Assembly: GCA_950295325.1 (NCBI GenBank)
Contig: OX485807.1
Span: forward strand, 31,589,666 to 31,653,665
Origin: Polytrichum commune
Lineage: Eukaryota; Streptophyta; Polytrichopsida; Polytrichales; Polytrichaceae
Reading direction: 5' to 3'
Length of the DNA: 64,000 nucleotides
Shown: in pieces, positions 47,401 to 56,483 of the stretch
Layout of the letters: every line of letters starts with the position of its first letter
Position numbering within the stretch: position 1 is the first letter of the stretch
The notes under the pieces: model-generated
The model's database searches: none
Told to the model about the DNA's origin: nothing
Seen by the model: only the letters and a program-made list of their open reading frames with translations
Program-made: the position numbers and the translations under genes

Positions 47401-49231
47401 CACGATCACCGCAACACTCAAGAGGCTATTTGGCGAGGAGAACATCACCGGTGTCACCTTTGGCCACAAGACCGACCTCACCAACGACCGGCAAGCCGGG
47501 TGGTGCCATGTACAATGCCTCAATGCGGCGGTGTATACGGAGTGGCTACATAAGTCCGCATACGTACTAGGTAGGCGAGTGGACTTCGTACCACACAAAG
47601 GAAGCATAGATGGCACCGCACCAAACCAAACCGCCATTCGACTTGCACAAGCCCCCGTACGTGAGGTCCTCGCTCAAAAAGCCCAAGCAATGCACAACAC
47701 CGCCGCATCATCCCCGCTAGTCTCGGAGAAACTCTTCTCAAAGGCAATGAAGGAACTTGCCGAGACCATGGATGACAAGCTCACCACACTCACACACAAC
47801 ATCAACCACAATACGGACCTACGCATTGAGGCTTCCACGGACACGCTCAAGACTCATGCAACCAACATCCACAACATAATGAGTGCCATGGCGATGGAGT
47901 TCCAACAATCGAACAACCGCATGCACAACATAATGCAAACCTTGGCCGCCACCTCACCGGACCCCCCCCCCCCCCCCACACCAACATCGCAAGACTCCCA
48001 TCCGCACCAAGCACCTCCCTCACCACCACACATGCGGGAGACACTAACATGCCACAACAAGCTCCACCGGGTTTCCATAGTGTTCCCCTTAGAAACTCCC
48101 CATCAAGTTTCCACAAAGGTCAATATCCTCTTCATGAATAGGCTAGCCATAGTATACGCATGGTCGATAGTCATACATATCTTTTGTACTACCTATTTCT
48201 TTATTATAAATAAAATGTTTGCTCCTCCACCTATCATAATTACTCCACTTGCCTCATACACCAACACCCCTAGGCTTAAACACATAACAAAAAGACATCA
48301 CTCACACTCCAACAAATACAAAGACTTATACAACCAAAGTCGTACAATATCACACCACAAAATACTAATAAACAACACACAATCACACAATGCTCACACT
48401 ATACCTCACAAAACCATACTACCCACCCCACCCCAAGCTCACACCTTAATCATCCTCCTCACCCTCTCATTAGCATACGCCCATCACCACGTCTCAACCA
48501 TACATACGACAACACTACCCACAACACACCTAAACCCACCATATCAAACAAACCCCCACACCTACACCACCACTCCACACCACAACCTCTACCACCCCCA
48601 TAACGTACAAAACTCCACCTCAAGTACAACATTAAAACACCAAGCTAATCACAAATCTCCAATCACCTACACATACTACAACCATACACACGACCCACAA
48701 CACCTCACCCAACACCTACCCCAAACAAATACACCCCCCATCCCCCCCATCCCACCCATCCAACCCACCCATCCAACCCTCACACCCAATGCATCAATAA
48801 CATTTGTCCACTACAACACACCAATCCCACACTACACACCAAATGAAATAATACACCCAAACCACACACACCAACCTTATCATAAATCCACAACCACCTC
48901 CCCACACCACGACAACCCACATATCAAACAACACCTCACCCAACACATGCCTCATACAATCCTACCCCCTCTCATCCCACCCATTCAACCTATCATATAC
49001 ATATGTAGCATCCTCCACCTCACACACATACACCAAAAAACTCCTAAAACAAAACTCAAAAAATATTATATATGGAATAATACCACACTCATAACCCTTA
49101 GTGGGGACATTGAATCCAACCCTGGACCTATGCCCGACCTCCTAAACACACACCCCCCGACCACAAAAGAAGACAAACGACATATTTCATACCGAATACA
49201 ATCAAACTCCAACCCGAATACCAACACCTAG
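44447..49231 (+). CDS. Retrotransposon ORF1 region with C-terminal 2A motif
   Basis: The open frame is 1594 codons. Residues 1 to about 660 are Pro/Thr/Ser/His/Gln-rich and low in complexity; the true start may lie anywhere within them. Residues about 664-1090 change character to a normal globular protein (ARRMATLSIDMAGHMWLGFP, SGFVKIHLQFPKRDGLALLR, GWCHVQCLNAAVYTEWLH), which I read as RRM-like modules of an ORF1 nucleic-acid-binding protein. About 1130-1185 may be a coiled coil, followed by a poly-Pro run from a C16 tract. Residues about 1226-1258 form a hydrophobic, membrane-like segment, then comes a second low-complexity stretch. GDIESNPGP at 1553-1561 is a 2A motif. The frame ends 33 codons later, while another frame stays open. 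Confidence 0.75.
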   Translation: MSTQPSSNRTDSPPETPSHTHHLNFYYLYPKIPLPPQKTLTQNKQQYHTIPITPYYQPATLPRHQPAHNIAIPTAPELPNKLKIPSTQRKPHTNKPPRLPPQKPYATKSNAATHTHTKSELNPSHPVPPKKRYQTATQTNTAKHQLHRHTHINNQLILLKSHTHKLTITQQSTYLLIPSHCPLSSLLPHTPKLHTPLPHSLLKHSTSIATPLPPLLTISPLCRLPSRHSTDIPHKHSPSTITLDPYSKLHPRLDTTSYSAFRPRIQHATAEVKTRHPLAHARSTPPPVTTAPISRTAPNAALLQPTAHHTPNRASTETPTYSSEAPAHHQATVCRIGASTATPTSSSEFPAHHQEIVSRQFDAATRPDHSHKVRPIPIHPHPSNTPIIPTKLTQWPNSCRLASITGQTPAADRHQATHNQSPVCFPRPPQNQHKEPHHPGSRATTTPNLQHRNQHYRLQHQTLPPATPQPAPPSRQYPQLQRRTSTHNNPSSRLPTSLTQDQQRIPPDQVGNPWPKHPFLMEHANHSTGTKQPTSLNDQYMEFRQQVLSQPPIPHPSQLSNLAPHANQPHEFDAEEDLDMDAQLENVSPEHGGSSLQLTFDRTSQQAAHAPPNNSSLHIESTPPTLHYRNPRLEDVSESQSTKRRKADDYTATSTPDVSHKPTPTPPSVRARRMATLSIDMAGHMWLGFPMHEALAILRGKKELKETRTDEEFANIGTPTNEIQEFRSLRRAFPRTKQFLYPNERPDAVTGQHLHFTQIPMYEKTSQDTGLTEGFHVTIRFDGEYKKLNRKEVKTACLDRLRIMNMPLGSAYSNPIDIGINTVTRNWSGFVKIHLQFPKRDGLALLRGERAFVMTMGDGVKVIGKVEKGFELITKAKNMRLHLKGEALRNHTALDILRSLMKDFYYDGREVEILSLTKSETERDFAFITLTTEESKNDILTNGLTFHFKKLKVSITRDKDMSNPSELKISTTLVANNLPQRESQSTITATLKRLFGEENITGVTFGHKTDLTNDRQAGWCHVQCLNAAVYTEWLHKSAYVLGRRVDFVPHKGSIDGTAPNQTAIRLAQAPVREVLAQKAQAMHNTAASSPLVSEKLFSKAMKELAETMDDKLTTLTHNINHNTDLRIEASTDTLKTHATNIHNIMSAMAMEFQQSNNRMHNIMQTLAATSPDPPPPPTPTSQDSHPHQAPPSPPHMRETLTCHNKLHRVSIVFPLETPHQVSTKVNILFMNRLAIVYAWSIVIHIFCTTYFFIINKMFAPPPIIITPLASYTNTPRLKHITKRHHSHSNKYKDLYNQSRTISHHKILINNTQSHNAHTIPHKTILPTPPQAHTLIILLTLSLAYAHHHVSTIHTTTLPTTHLNPPYQTNPHTYTTTPHHNLYHPHNVQNSTSSTTLKHQANHKSPITYTYYNHTHDPQHLTQHLPQTNTPPIPPIPPIQPTHPTLTPNASITFVHYNTPIPHYTPNEIIHPNHTHQPYHKSTTTSPHHDNPHIKQHLTQHMPHTILPPLIPPIQPIIYICSILHLTHIHQKTPKTKLKKYYIWNNTTLITLSGDIESNPGPMPDLLNTHPPTTKEDKRHISYRIQSNSNPNTNT
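49103..49129 (+). other. 2A ribosome-skipping (StopGo) motif
   Basis: The codons spell GDIESNPGP, an exact fit to the 2A consensus D-(V/I)-E-x-N-P-G-P, preceded by TTLITLS. In known 2A peptides the ribosome fails to form the Gly-Pro bond and continues, releasing two proteins from one frame. Here the break would fall between ORF1 and the enzymatic polyprotein. 2A motifs are known in some animal and trypanosome non-LTR elements. Confidence 0.85.
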
Positions 49232-52200
49232 CCAAAACATTTCAACCCTTTTTTCAAGCATCACACCCACTACATGCACAAACAATACTCTCGCTCCCAT
49301 ACCTATACCAATATATACAAACACACGTAAATCACCCCCCACCACGAATCATTTACGCATTAATTACAACGATTAGCCCATCCATAGAAATATGTAACAC
49401 ATACCTACAACTACCGCCACCTCAAGATTGGACATCCCAACTACTAGAAACAATGACAACACTAACAAACCCTCCCGAAAGACATATATACACCCCGCAC
49501 CCATACACACAATTTCGCAACATATATAAAGACATAATAACACCACCCAACACCATACATAAAAAACTATACGACTACATGCATCTAAATCCCAACACAC
49601 TTACCATTCAAAACATGAGTGAGGCATTCCCATACTTACCAAGACAATTACTAATAGAAGCATTAAGATACAAAGAACCCATAAATGAATACACACACTC
49701 CAACCCCCCTCCGACACAAAGTCTACCTTCATCAACTAGCCTACCCCCGCTAACAAGCCAAGAATCATATGCTATCACATGGAACGCCTCCTCTCTTAAC
49801 ACCGCCATGCCTTGCCTACAAGACCTAATCATTAATCCCCAAAGACCACCCTCAATTATCGCCATACAAGAAACTAAGTTATCCGCCACCAAATCCACCA
49901 ACCATATCCAAAGATTATTCCTACAATACAAACTTTTCTTTAACAACACACATAACATCACAAGGGTCACACGCCAAAGAATGCCCTATAGAGGTTATAG
50001 AGGTGGCCTACTACTACTAATTCACAAAATACACGCATTTCCAGGTAACCTATCTAAAATCCCTACGCCCGCCGATATATCCCCATTCCTCCAAATCAAT
50101 CACATAGCAAACCAACCTTTGCAACCTTGGCTCCTAATCAATCTAAACATGCCCTCACATGAGGAGGATATTCCTCTTATCCTTCTCATACAAAATACCA
50201 TAACTAACCAAATAAACCTACACCCTAATCACACATATATACTATGTGGAGATTTTAATAGAGACGTCGCCCTAATTGGTAGGCAAAACGACCTACAAAC
50301 AACACCCCCACAACCGGAGGATCATATATGGCGGTCTTTTACAACCAACCTAGAATTATCCTACATCCCGACAAATACCACATTCTCAAGACAAGGAGGA
50401 CAAAACTATACACAACATAGTTTAATTGACGGCTTCTTCATCAAAACCCCCAACAACAACCAATACACCTCTATTACAAACCAAAATATTCAATTAAATT
50501 CCGGCCATTTTCCCATACACTTACAAATCCCCCCAAACACACTTATTGCCAAAGACCCACTTACAACTCCCGAACCTCCGCCTAGGATACTCAATCCCAT
50601 ACCAAAGGAGAACCTAGACGAATTCCGCACAAAATTCTTTGAAAGAAACTCCAACCAAATCGACGAACTTACACAACTCCTACAAAATAACCAATTGACA
50701 AGCGAACAATGGCAATTAGCTTGCAACTCATTTGACACACTCACCGACAACATCACCACTACTGTCCTAGAAACATGTAGTGCCACACCCATACCCACAC
50801 TTCCACCCCATATCGCTAAACAAGGCGAATATCTACCAAAGAAATCCCAAACGCAATGGAAACTACACTTATCTACCTACCACCTAATCCGTAAGACAAT
50901 ATATATCATAAAAAACAACCCGAATTGGCGCGCCCATCCCATTGTCACTCATGAATTAATCAACCACACTCACACTACTCTACCCCCACCACCTGACCCA
51001 TCACTAGAATACAACTCATGGATCGCTACACTAGCCACAATAGCAAAGGAAGCTAAACACAAAGCCCGGAAAATCACGAGTGACTATACTAACACACAAA
51101 TCAAAAAAACCATATCCAAATACCAACAATTATACGATAAGAGCCCCAAGAAAATCAACCGAAAAATCTTCAAAAGCAATGACAATCCCTCACTAGACTG
51201 TCTCATAGATAGATACGACAACATCCTCACAAACCCGAACAATATCGCACAATAACTACATATCCAACAATCAATTAGTAATCGACCCACCGTACCAACA
51301 TGCTACTATCAACCTGGCCACACACCACAATGCCTATGCGGAGTTAGACAATATCCGTGGCACGACTTGAATGGGTACACCATTGAAAAAAGAGGAGACG
51401 CGTTAATTCCCTTGCATACATATCTTGACCAAGAGACATATGACATATGCCTTAAAAACTTGGCCAATGGAAAAATTCCCGGACCTGATAAAATACCCAA
51501 TGCCATCTTGAAGGACATGCCCCCAAGATTCCACAAATTGCTTTTATTATTCTTCAAACATTGTTATAAGCAAAAACAAATCCCCGAATCTTGGAAAACA
51601 AGTCTCACAATACTTTTATACAAAAAGGAAAACCCCCACGACCTTATTAATCATAGACCCATAGCACTCGCTAATACAATTTATAAACTATTCACTAGCA
51701 CACTTACAAGTATCCTCTCCGCATACGGAGAAAAACACCAAATCCTACATGATAGTCAAGAGGGCTTTCGAGCCGAAAGATGCACCGCCCGACAATTACA
51801 AACCATAATCGCCGCATTAGAAGATGCACGATTCATCAACCAAGACATTTACATTCTCTACATTGATTTTAAAAATGCATTTGGATCTATTGACCACGCT
51901 AGACTCCTTGCTATTATGAAGGACCTAGGATACCCACTAGACGCGGTGGCCCTAGTCGGCAATATTTACGCACAGTCCACTACTACATTTACCGGAGAAC
52001 ATTTCGGCAAGACCCAACCTATACCCATACAACAAGGGACTATCCAAGGATATACATTAAGCCCGTACCTTTTTATCATCTTCCTTGAACCACTCCTTAG
52101 GTGGTTACAAAGGGGAAATAACGGCTACACCCTTAATACCTCAAATACCACACTAAACTCTGCAGCTTATGCCGACGACCTAGCAGTAATTTCCAACAAC

Positions 52201-52779
52201 CTAACCTCCCTCCAACTCCAACTAAACAAACTCGATAAATATTGCGACTGGGCAGGCATGGATCTTAGCATCTCCAAATGTGCCGTCACCGGATGCCCTA
52301 ACCAATCAAAACTTAGCCCCCAAGCCTTCAAAACGCATCTCAAAAACGCTAATATCAATTTCCGGGACCAACTCATCCCTACCCTAAGTCAACACGAACC
52401 ATATGTCTACCTAGGCATCAACTTAGTTCCATCACTACAATGGAAAATACAAACACACATAACAACCACCAAACTAACCCAACAATGCAAATTACTAACT
52501 TTATGTCCAGCCACTATGAAGCAAAAAATACAAATGATTGATACCGTCATACGAGCCGGCATTGCCTATAGTTTTTACGCGGTCCCCTATTCATTCCCCG
52601 CCATTAAAAAACTTGATAAAAAAATAATTGCCCTACACAAAATTATTTGTGGTCTCCCAAAATGTATGTCAAACGCGGTTACACAACTCCCCCAAGCTAT
52701 GTTTGGCATGGAAGCATTCTCATTAAAAAAATGCTTACACCACATGCATCGGAGAACAACTCATAAATGCCCTCAATGA
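49129..52779 (+). CDS. Retrotransposon APE endonuclease and reverse transcriptase
   Basis: The frame is open from 49129, though the first ATG is 49453, and is interrupted only by TAA at 51253-51255. The endonuclease shows AITWNASSL, IAIQETKLS, LCGDFNRD, LIDGFF and SGHFPIHL, the catalytic order of AP-type LINE endonucleases; the usual SDH is SGH here. The reverse transcriptase follows (about 51460-52300): GKIPGPDKIPNAIL, NHRPIALANTIYKLF, DSQEGFRAERCTARQLQTI, ILYIDFKNAFGSIDH, QGYTLSPYLF and AAYADDLAVIS, so both catalytic Asp blocks are intact. The upstream protein enters this frame from the 2A frame through a 1-nt shift near 49190-49215. The frame is lost at the A7 run 52728-52734. Confidence 0.9.
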
Positions 52780-53902
52780 CAAAGGAAGACTCGGGAAAAT
52801 ATACAATGGATTAACAAACTACATACTAACCAAACATGGCGGATCGCTAAACCTACCCCGCATAACCCAACACGATTGCATAAGATCGCCAATCACAAGA
52901 ACCCTCTACCTACTAAAAACAACTAGCGGAGCCCTTTTAAAAAGCACACTAGAAAAATTTCCCCTCCTTCCCACCCCCCTCGAAACACAATGGATGCAAC
53001 AAGCACAACATATCCCAACATTAACCCCTACAACCTCTCTAAAATATCTACATAAACTAATACTACACAACATAACCGAGCTCAAACATATAACCCACTC
53101 CAACGGCACACAATTAATGACCAATGACGAATTCAAGACTCACTATGTCACACCCACTAAAACAACTAAAGCCGCCTTAAACCAAGCCCGAATACTCTTT
53201 TGCGAACCACCATGCCCAAACCAATGCCCGAACACCCTTAAAGATGCATACAAAATACCAAATCGACATATAAATATAAGAACTAGTAACCACAACCTAC
53301 ACCCCCCACCGCCGCCGCCTCCACCCAAATACCCAAAACCACCACCGCACATCCTAAAAAACTACACACAATTCCCACTACACTCCATAATCAAGGACCA
53401 TTCACATACCTGCAAAGACAAAAACAAAATTACCAAAGAATATACATCCTATCTATGCCAATGGATACTCCCGAACGAATCAATATACAACAAATGGCTC
53501 ACTCAAAAAGACTTATTCCCTTGGGAGAGCCAAAATACCATAAACCATAACATATTATTACTAACACAATATTATACTCACAAACAAAATCAACACTTCA
53601 CCAACATTCTAAAATCTAACTTTGATGAAGCACAAACAAAAGACACAAGACACACTCCCCCTCCACAACTCATCCCTTTATGTCAAATCAATATTGGTGA
53701 ATGTAACCCCGATAATGACATCGCATGTACCCAACCCACCATCCAAAGCCAACATGGCGCATCACATATTTATGACGAGGATGGGCGCCATATAATTACC
53801 ATCCCGGAGCAAAGATTACAATGGTTATGGGAACAATATCAAAACGCACTCCCCCAATCGCACAATTTAGAACCCCCACACAATCCTTTGAAAAGGAAGT
53901 AA
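52735..53902 (+). CDS. Retrotransposon thumb/connection segment (shifted frame)
   Basis: After the A7 run the coding sense continues one frame over with CIGEQLINALNDKGRLGKIY and TRTLYLLKTTSGALLKS. It then runs through a Pro-rich patch (53302-53345) to GRHIITIPEQRLQWLWEQY before a stop at 53902. The segment connects the reverse transcriptase to RNase H and is not separately recognisable. The open frame's own ATG at 52994 is internal and not a real start. It overlaps the next frame because a second slip occurs in the C-rich stretch 53848-53880. Confidence 0.65.
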
Positions 53903-56130
53903 TATGGTTGTACCAACGGTACAAATATAGAATGCCTAAAAACGACCCTCTTAAACTCTCCCACTACACACTACCACATGCCATCCTTGAACACATCATT
54001 GACTCTTTCCAAATCACACACTCACATTTTTCATCCCCCGTAACATGCCCCACATCACTTAGACAATTCTCCTCCCCATTCCTTAGAGATAAAGTCTTTG
54101 GGTCTATAGGAAAAGCCTTCCAACATAAATGGATCGGGAATGGCTATGCCCACCCTCACTCCGAACAAGACATCCAACAAGCCCTCCATTGGGCACGACT
54201 TGCAGCTCAAAACGACCCAGATACAATAACAATACTCATAAACACCGACCCCAATTGGTACCACAACCTATATCCCCATAATGGTCCTTTTTCGGATTCA
54301 CACGTCATCACACTTTTTAAAGCCGATACCATTACATATGACGAACCCACAATACCACCCGAATTACAAATCGAACCCCGAATAGAAAGCCGCGACATTC
54401 AAGTATTATGCATACACCACAAAACCTCCCCTCCTAGGCCAATAAACTATACATGCCAAATGGACATCATTGGCGCCACACTACAAATACCCACCATATT
54501 CACCACAAACGCACCACCAACACCACCTAATACCATAGTAAATCGAAGTAAGAAATGGTCCCAACTCGCATACCCTCCTTCCCCACCGCCGATCCAAATT
54601 ACCAATATCCCCCTACTCACTAACCACAACATATGCCTACCCCTCAAATACCAACCGCAATTTTGCTATTATACAGATGGATCATTTATACCCCCCAAAG
54701 CAATAACCCAAGAACATTGGCGGCGAGAAAAAGCAGGGTATGGCATATACAACCCTTTCAAAAATCTCAAAATTGCGGAAAGACTACCCAGACTCCAGAA
54801 CATTTTAAGAGCAGATCTCATGGCTATACACCACACCCTCCGCCTTCTTACAACCACATATCATAATGAACCCGCGCATATTTTCACAGATTGTCTTAAT
54901 GTCTTATATCTCATAAATACACAAACAAAACACCCTACCATACACAATAGTCACCCAGACAAGAAAATACTCGAATCCATAGTAAAAATGCTACAAGCCC
55001 GCACACAAACCACCACACTTCATAAAGTCAAAGCCCACACGAACATTAGCGGCAACGAGCAAGCGGATAAATTAGCCAAAATGGGATGTGAATTAATACA
55101 TAGAGATGCACTAGCAACACACGAACATGCACATCCCACCCCCTATTATTTCCACAAAACGTGGTGGCACTCAATGCAAGACACACCCGATAAAGGTCCC
55201 ATACGACACCTTGGAAAATACATCCTTAAATACGACAAAAAGCACAACCTAACAATTATGGCATCCCAAACACACCAACTACACAAATGGCTTGACAACA
55301 AAGACATTGACAAACCACTATCAAATGCTTTTTGGAACAACCCGGTTATCACCGATAAACAAAAAACATGCCTAGTAAAATTTAGAACTGGCCAATATAT
55401 GGGACATGCCAGGAAACAACTTTTCTTTGGTAGAACCGCATATCCATCCCACACATGCCCTATCTGTAACTCATCCGAAGCAGATACATGGCTACATGTA
55501 CTCCTTAAGTGTAAACAACAACACATTCACGCACTAATCACAAATAGACATAACAAAGCGGTATGGGAAATCCGTAAACTTCTCATTTCAAACAAAATCA
55601 CTCGATATTTTACACTTATGAACGCAGGAACACACAACGATTCCCCACAAGAAAATACAGTACCTACATGGCTACTACCATGCACATGCGACACCCAACG
55701 ATGTCATTGCAATGCTCGACTCAAACCCGACATATTATGTGTCATCGGTCATCCATATAATACCCCACCACCAGAAGCACCCACACAAGCAGTCACAATA
55801 CAATACATAGAATTCACATATTGTAACGACAGGTTCTCGGCCGAAACACTCAAAAGAAAAACCACGAAATATCAACCACTTCTTAACAACCTCATTACAA
55901 GAGGATGGAAGGTTGCCCCACTCATAGTACTAGCTTCCGGCGCTAGGGCCACAACTCATATCCCTTCGATGAAGGCACTAGAGACACAACTCAAACTCCC
56001 CACATCACAAATCAAGCACACATTTCAACAAATCAACACAATCGCCATACAATATGCACACTCAATACTAATCCACAAAAGACGGATAGAAAATAAGCAA
56101 CCTATCAATAATCTACAAAACCTTACTTAA
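53821..56130 (+). CDS. Retrotransposon RNase H, CCHC knuckle and restriction-like endonuclease
   Basis: In 769 codons three domains are visible. RNase H spans about residues 280-420: CYYTDGSF, LRADLMAIHHTL, IFTDCLNVLYLI and HKVKAHTNISGNEQADKLAK; the usual catalytic Glu of the second block is Asp. A zinc knuckle follows at about 543-563 (CPIC...H...C). The C-terminal part has LKPDILCVIGHP (about 632), IEFTYCNDRF (about 662), RKTTKYQPLL and RGWKVAPLIVL, matching my memory of the PD-(D/E)XK restriction-like endonuclease of RandI, R2-type and similar elements. The first ~30 codons are out-of-frame sequence; real coding joins from the preceding frame near 53875. The stop at 56128-56130 is the natural end. 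Confidence 0.85.
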   Translation: MVMGTISKRTPPIAQFRTPTQSFEKEVIWLYQRYKYRMPKNDPLKLSHYTLPHAILEHIIDSFQITHSHFSSPVTCPTSLRQFSSPFLRDKVFGSIGKAFQHKWIGNGYAHPHSEQDIQQALHWARLAAQNDPDTITILINTDPNWYHNLYPHNGPFSDSHVITLFKADTITYDEPTIPPELQIEPRIESRDIQVLCIHHKTSPPRPINYTCQMDIIGATLQIPTIFTTNAPPTPPNTIVNRSKKWSQLAYPPSPPPIQITNIPLLTNHNICLPLKYQPQFCYYTDGSFIPPKAITQEHWRREKAGYGIYNPFKNLKIAERLPRLQNILRADLMAIHHTLRLLTTTYHNEPAHIFTDCLNVLYLINTQTKHPTIHNSHPDKKILESIVKMLQARTQTTTLHKVKAHTNISGNEQADKLAKMGCELIHRDALATHEHAHPTPYYFHKTWWHSMQDTPDKGPIRHLGKYILKYDKKHNLTIMASQTHQLHKWLDNKDIDKPLSNAFWNNPVITDKQKTCLVKFRTGQYMGHARKQLFFGRTAYPSHTCPICNSSEADTWLHVLLKCKQQHIHALITNRHNKAVWEIRKLLISNKITRYFTLMNAGTHNDSPQENTVPTWLLPCTCDTQRCHCNARLKPDILCVIGHPYNTPPPEAPTQAVTIQYIEFTYCNDRFSAETLKRKTTKYQPLLNNLITRGWKVAPLIVLASGARATTHIPSMKALETQLKLPTSQIKHTFQQINTIAIQYAHSILIHKRRIENKQPINNLQNLT

Positions 56131-56365
56131 ATCTTTAAAAGTCCAACATACTCACCCCCTTAGCCCATTCCACCGGTTAACCCGGTATATTAAAAAAAAT
56201 AAAAATAAAAAAATCGTTACTTAACATAGTATCTACTCCCTGAAAAGGGTGAAGTAGTAGTACACCCAACGCCATTACCCTGGGGTGTGGCTTAGGATGT
56301 CCTATGAACAGATACTCTATTCACTCCGGCCCTAAACGGGACCGGAGTTCTTCTTCTTCTTCTTC
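56131..56365 (+). other. Retrotransposon 3' UTR with terminal stem-loop and (TTC)6
   Basis: After an A-rich stretch a stem CTACT...AGTAG encloses CCC...GGG (about 56230-56260). Immediately before the tail ACTCCGGCCC (56323-56332) pairs with GGG-A-CCGGAGT (56338-56348) around TAAAC. The element ends in six TTC units (56348-56365). A 3' hairpin beside a microsatellite tail is the kind of structure used by LINE reverse transcriptases to recognise their own RNA. Confidence 0.7.
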
Positions 56366-56399
56366 TGTGTATGACACTAAATATCAAAGATAGTGTAGA
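56366..56399. mobile_element. Right target duplication and MITE family B remnant
   Basis: TGTGTATGACAC (56366-56377) is the second target duplication, and TAAATATCAAAGATAGTGTAGAC completes the terminal repeat of the family B MITE begun at 42510. Confidence 0.85.
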
Positions 56400-56483
56400 C
56401 TAATACAGATCCTTAGGTAAAATCTGAACCCAAAAAAAAAATCCTCCAAGTTATAAGGGTTTCCCAACATTTGCACTCACTAC

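Larger units (their letters stand above)
43042..56365 (+). mobile_element. RandI/Dualen-like non-LTR retrotransposon, full length
   Basis: The 13,324-bp element starts with GGGGGGAGATGG, ends in (TTC)6, lacks long terminal repeats and is flanked by a 12-bp target duplication. In order it encodes an A+C-rich 5' region, an ORF1 with an RNA-binding-like core, a 2A motif, an APE endonuclease, a reverse transcriptase, an RNase H, a CCHC knuckle and a C-terminal restriction-like endonuclease signature. The APE plus restriction-like pair is the hallmark of the RandI/Dualen clade known from Chlamydomonas. The coding strand is strikingly rich in A and C and poor in T, which by itself lengthens open frames. 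The copy has one TAA and about three 1-nt frame breaks, so it is probably inactive unless those are assembly errors. The perfect target duplication points to a fairly recent insertion. Confidence 0.85.

Noticed and set aside
43042-56365. Interpretation of the large element as an LTR retrotransposon or integrated virus
   Set aside because: No terminal repeats, no integrase, protease or capsid; the AP endonuclease, (TTC)n tail and target-duplication pattern are those of a non-LTR element.
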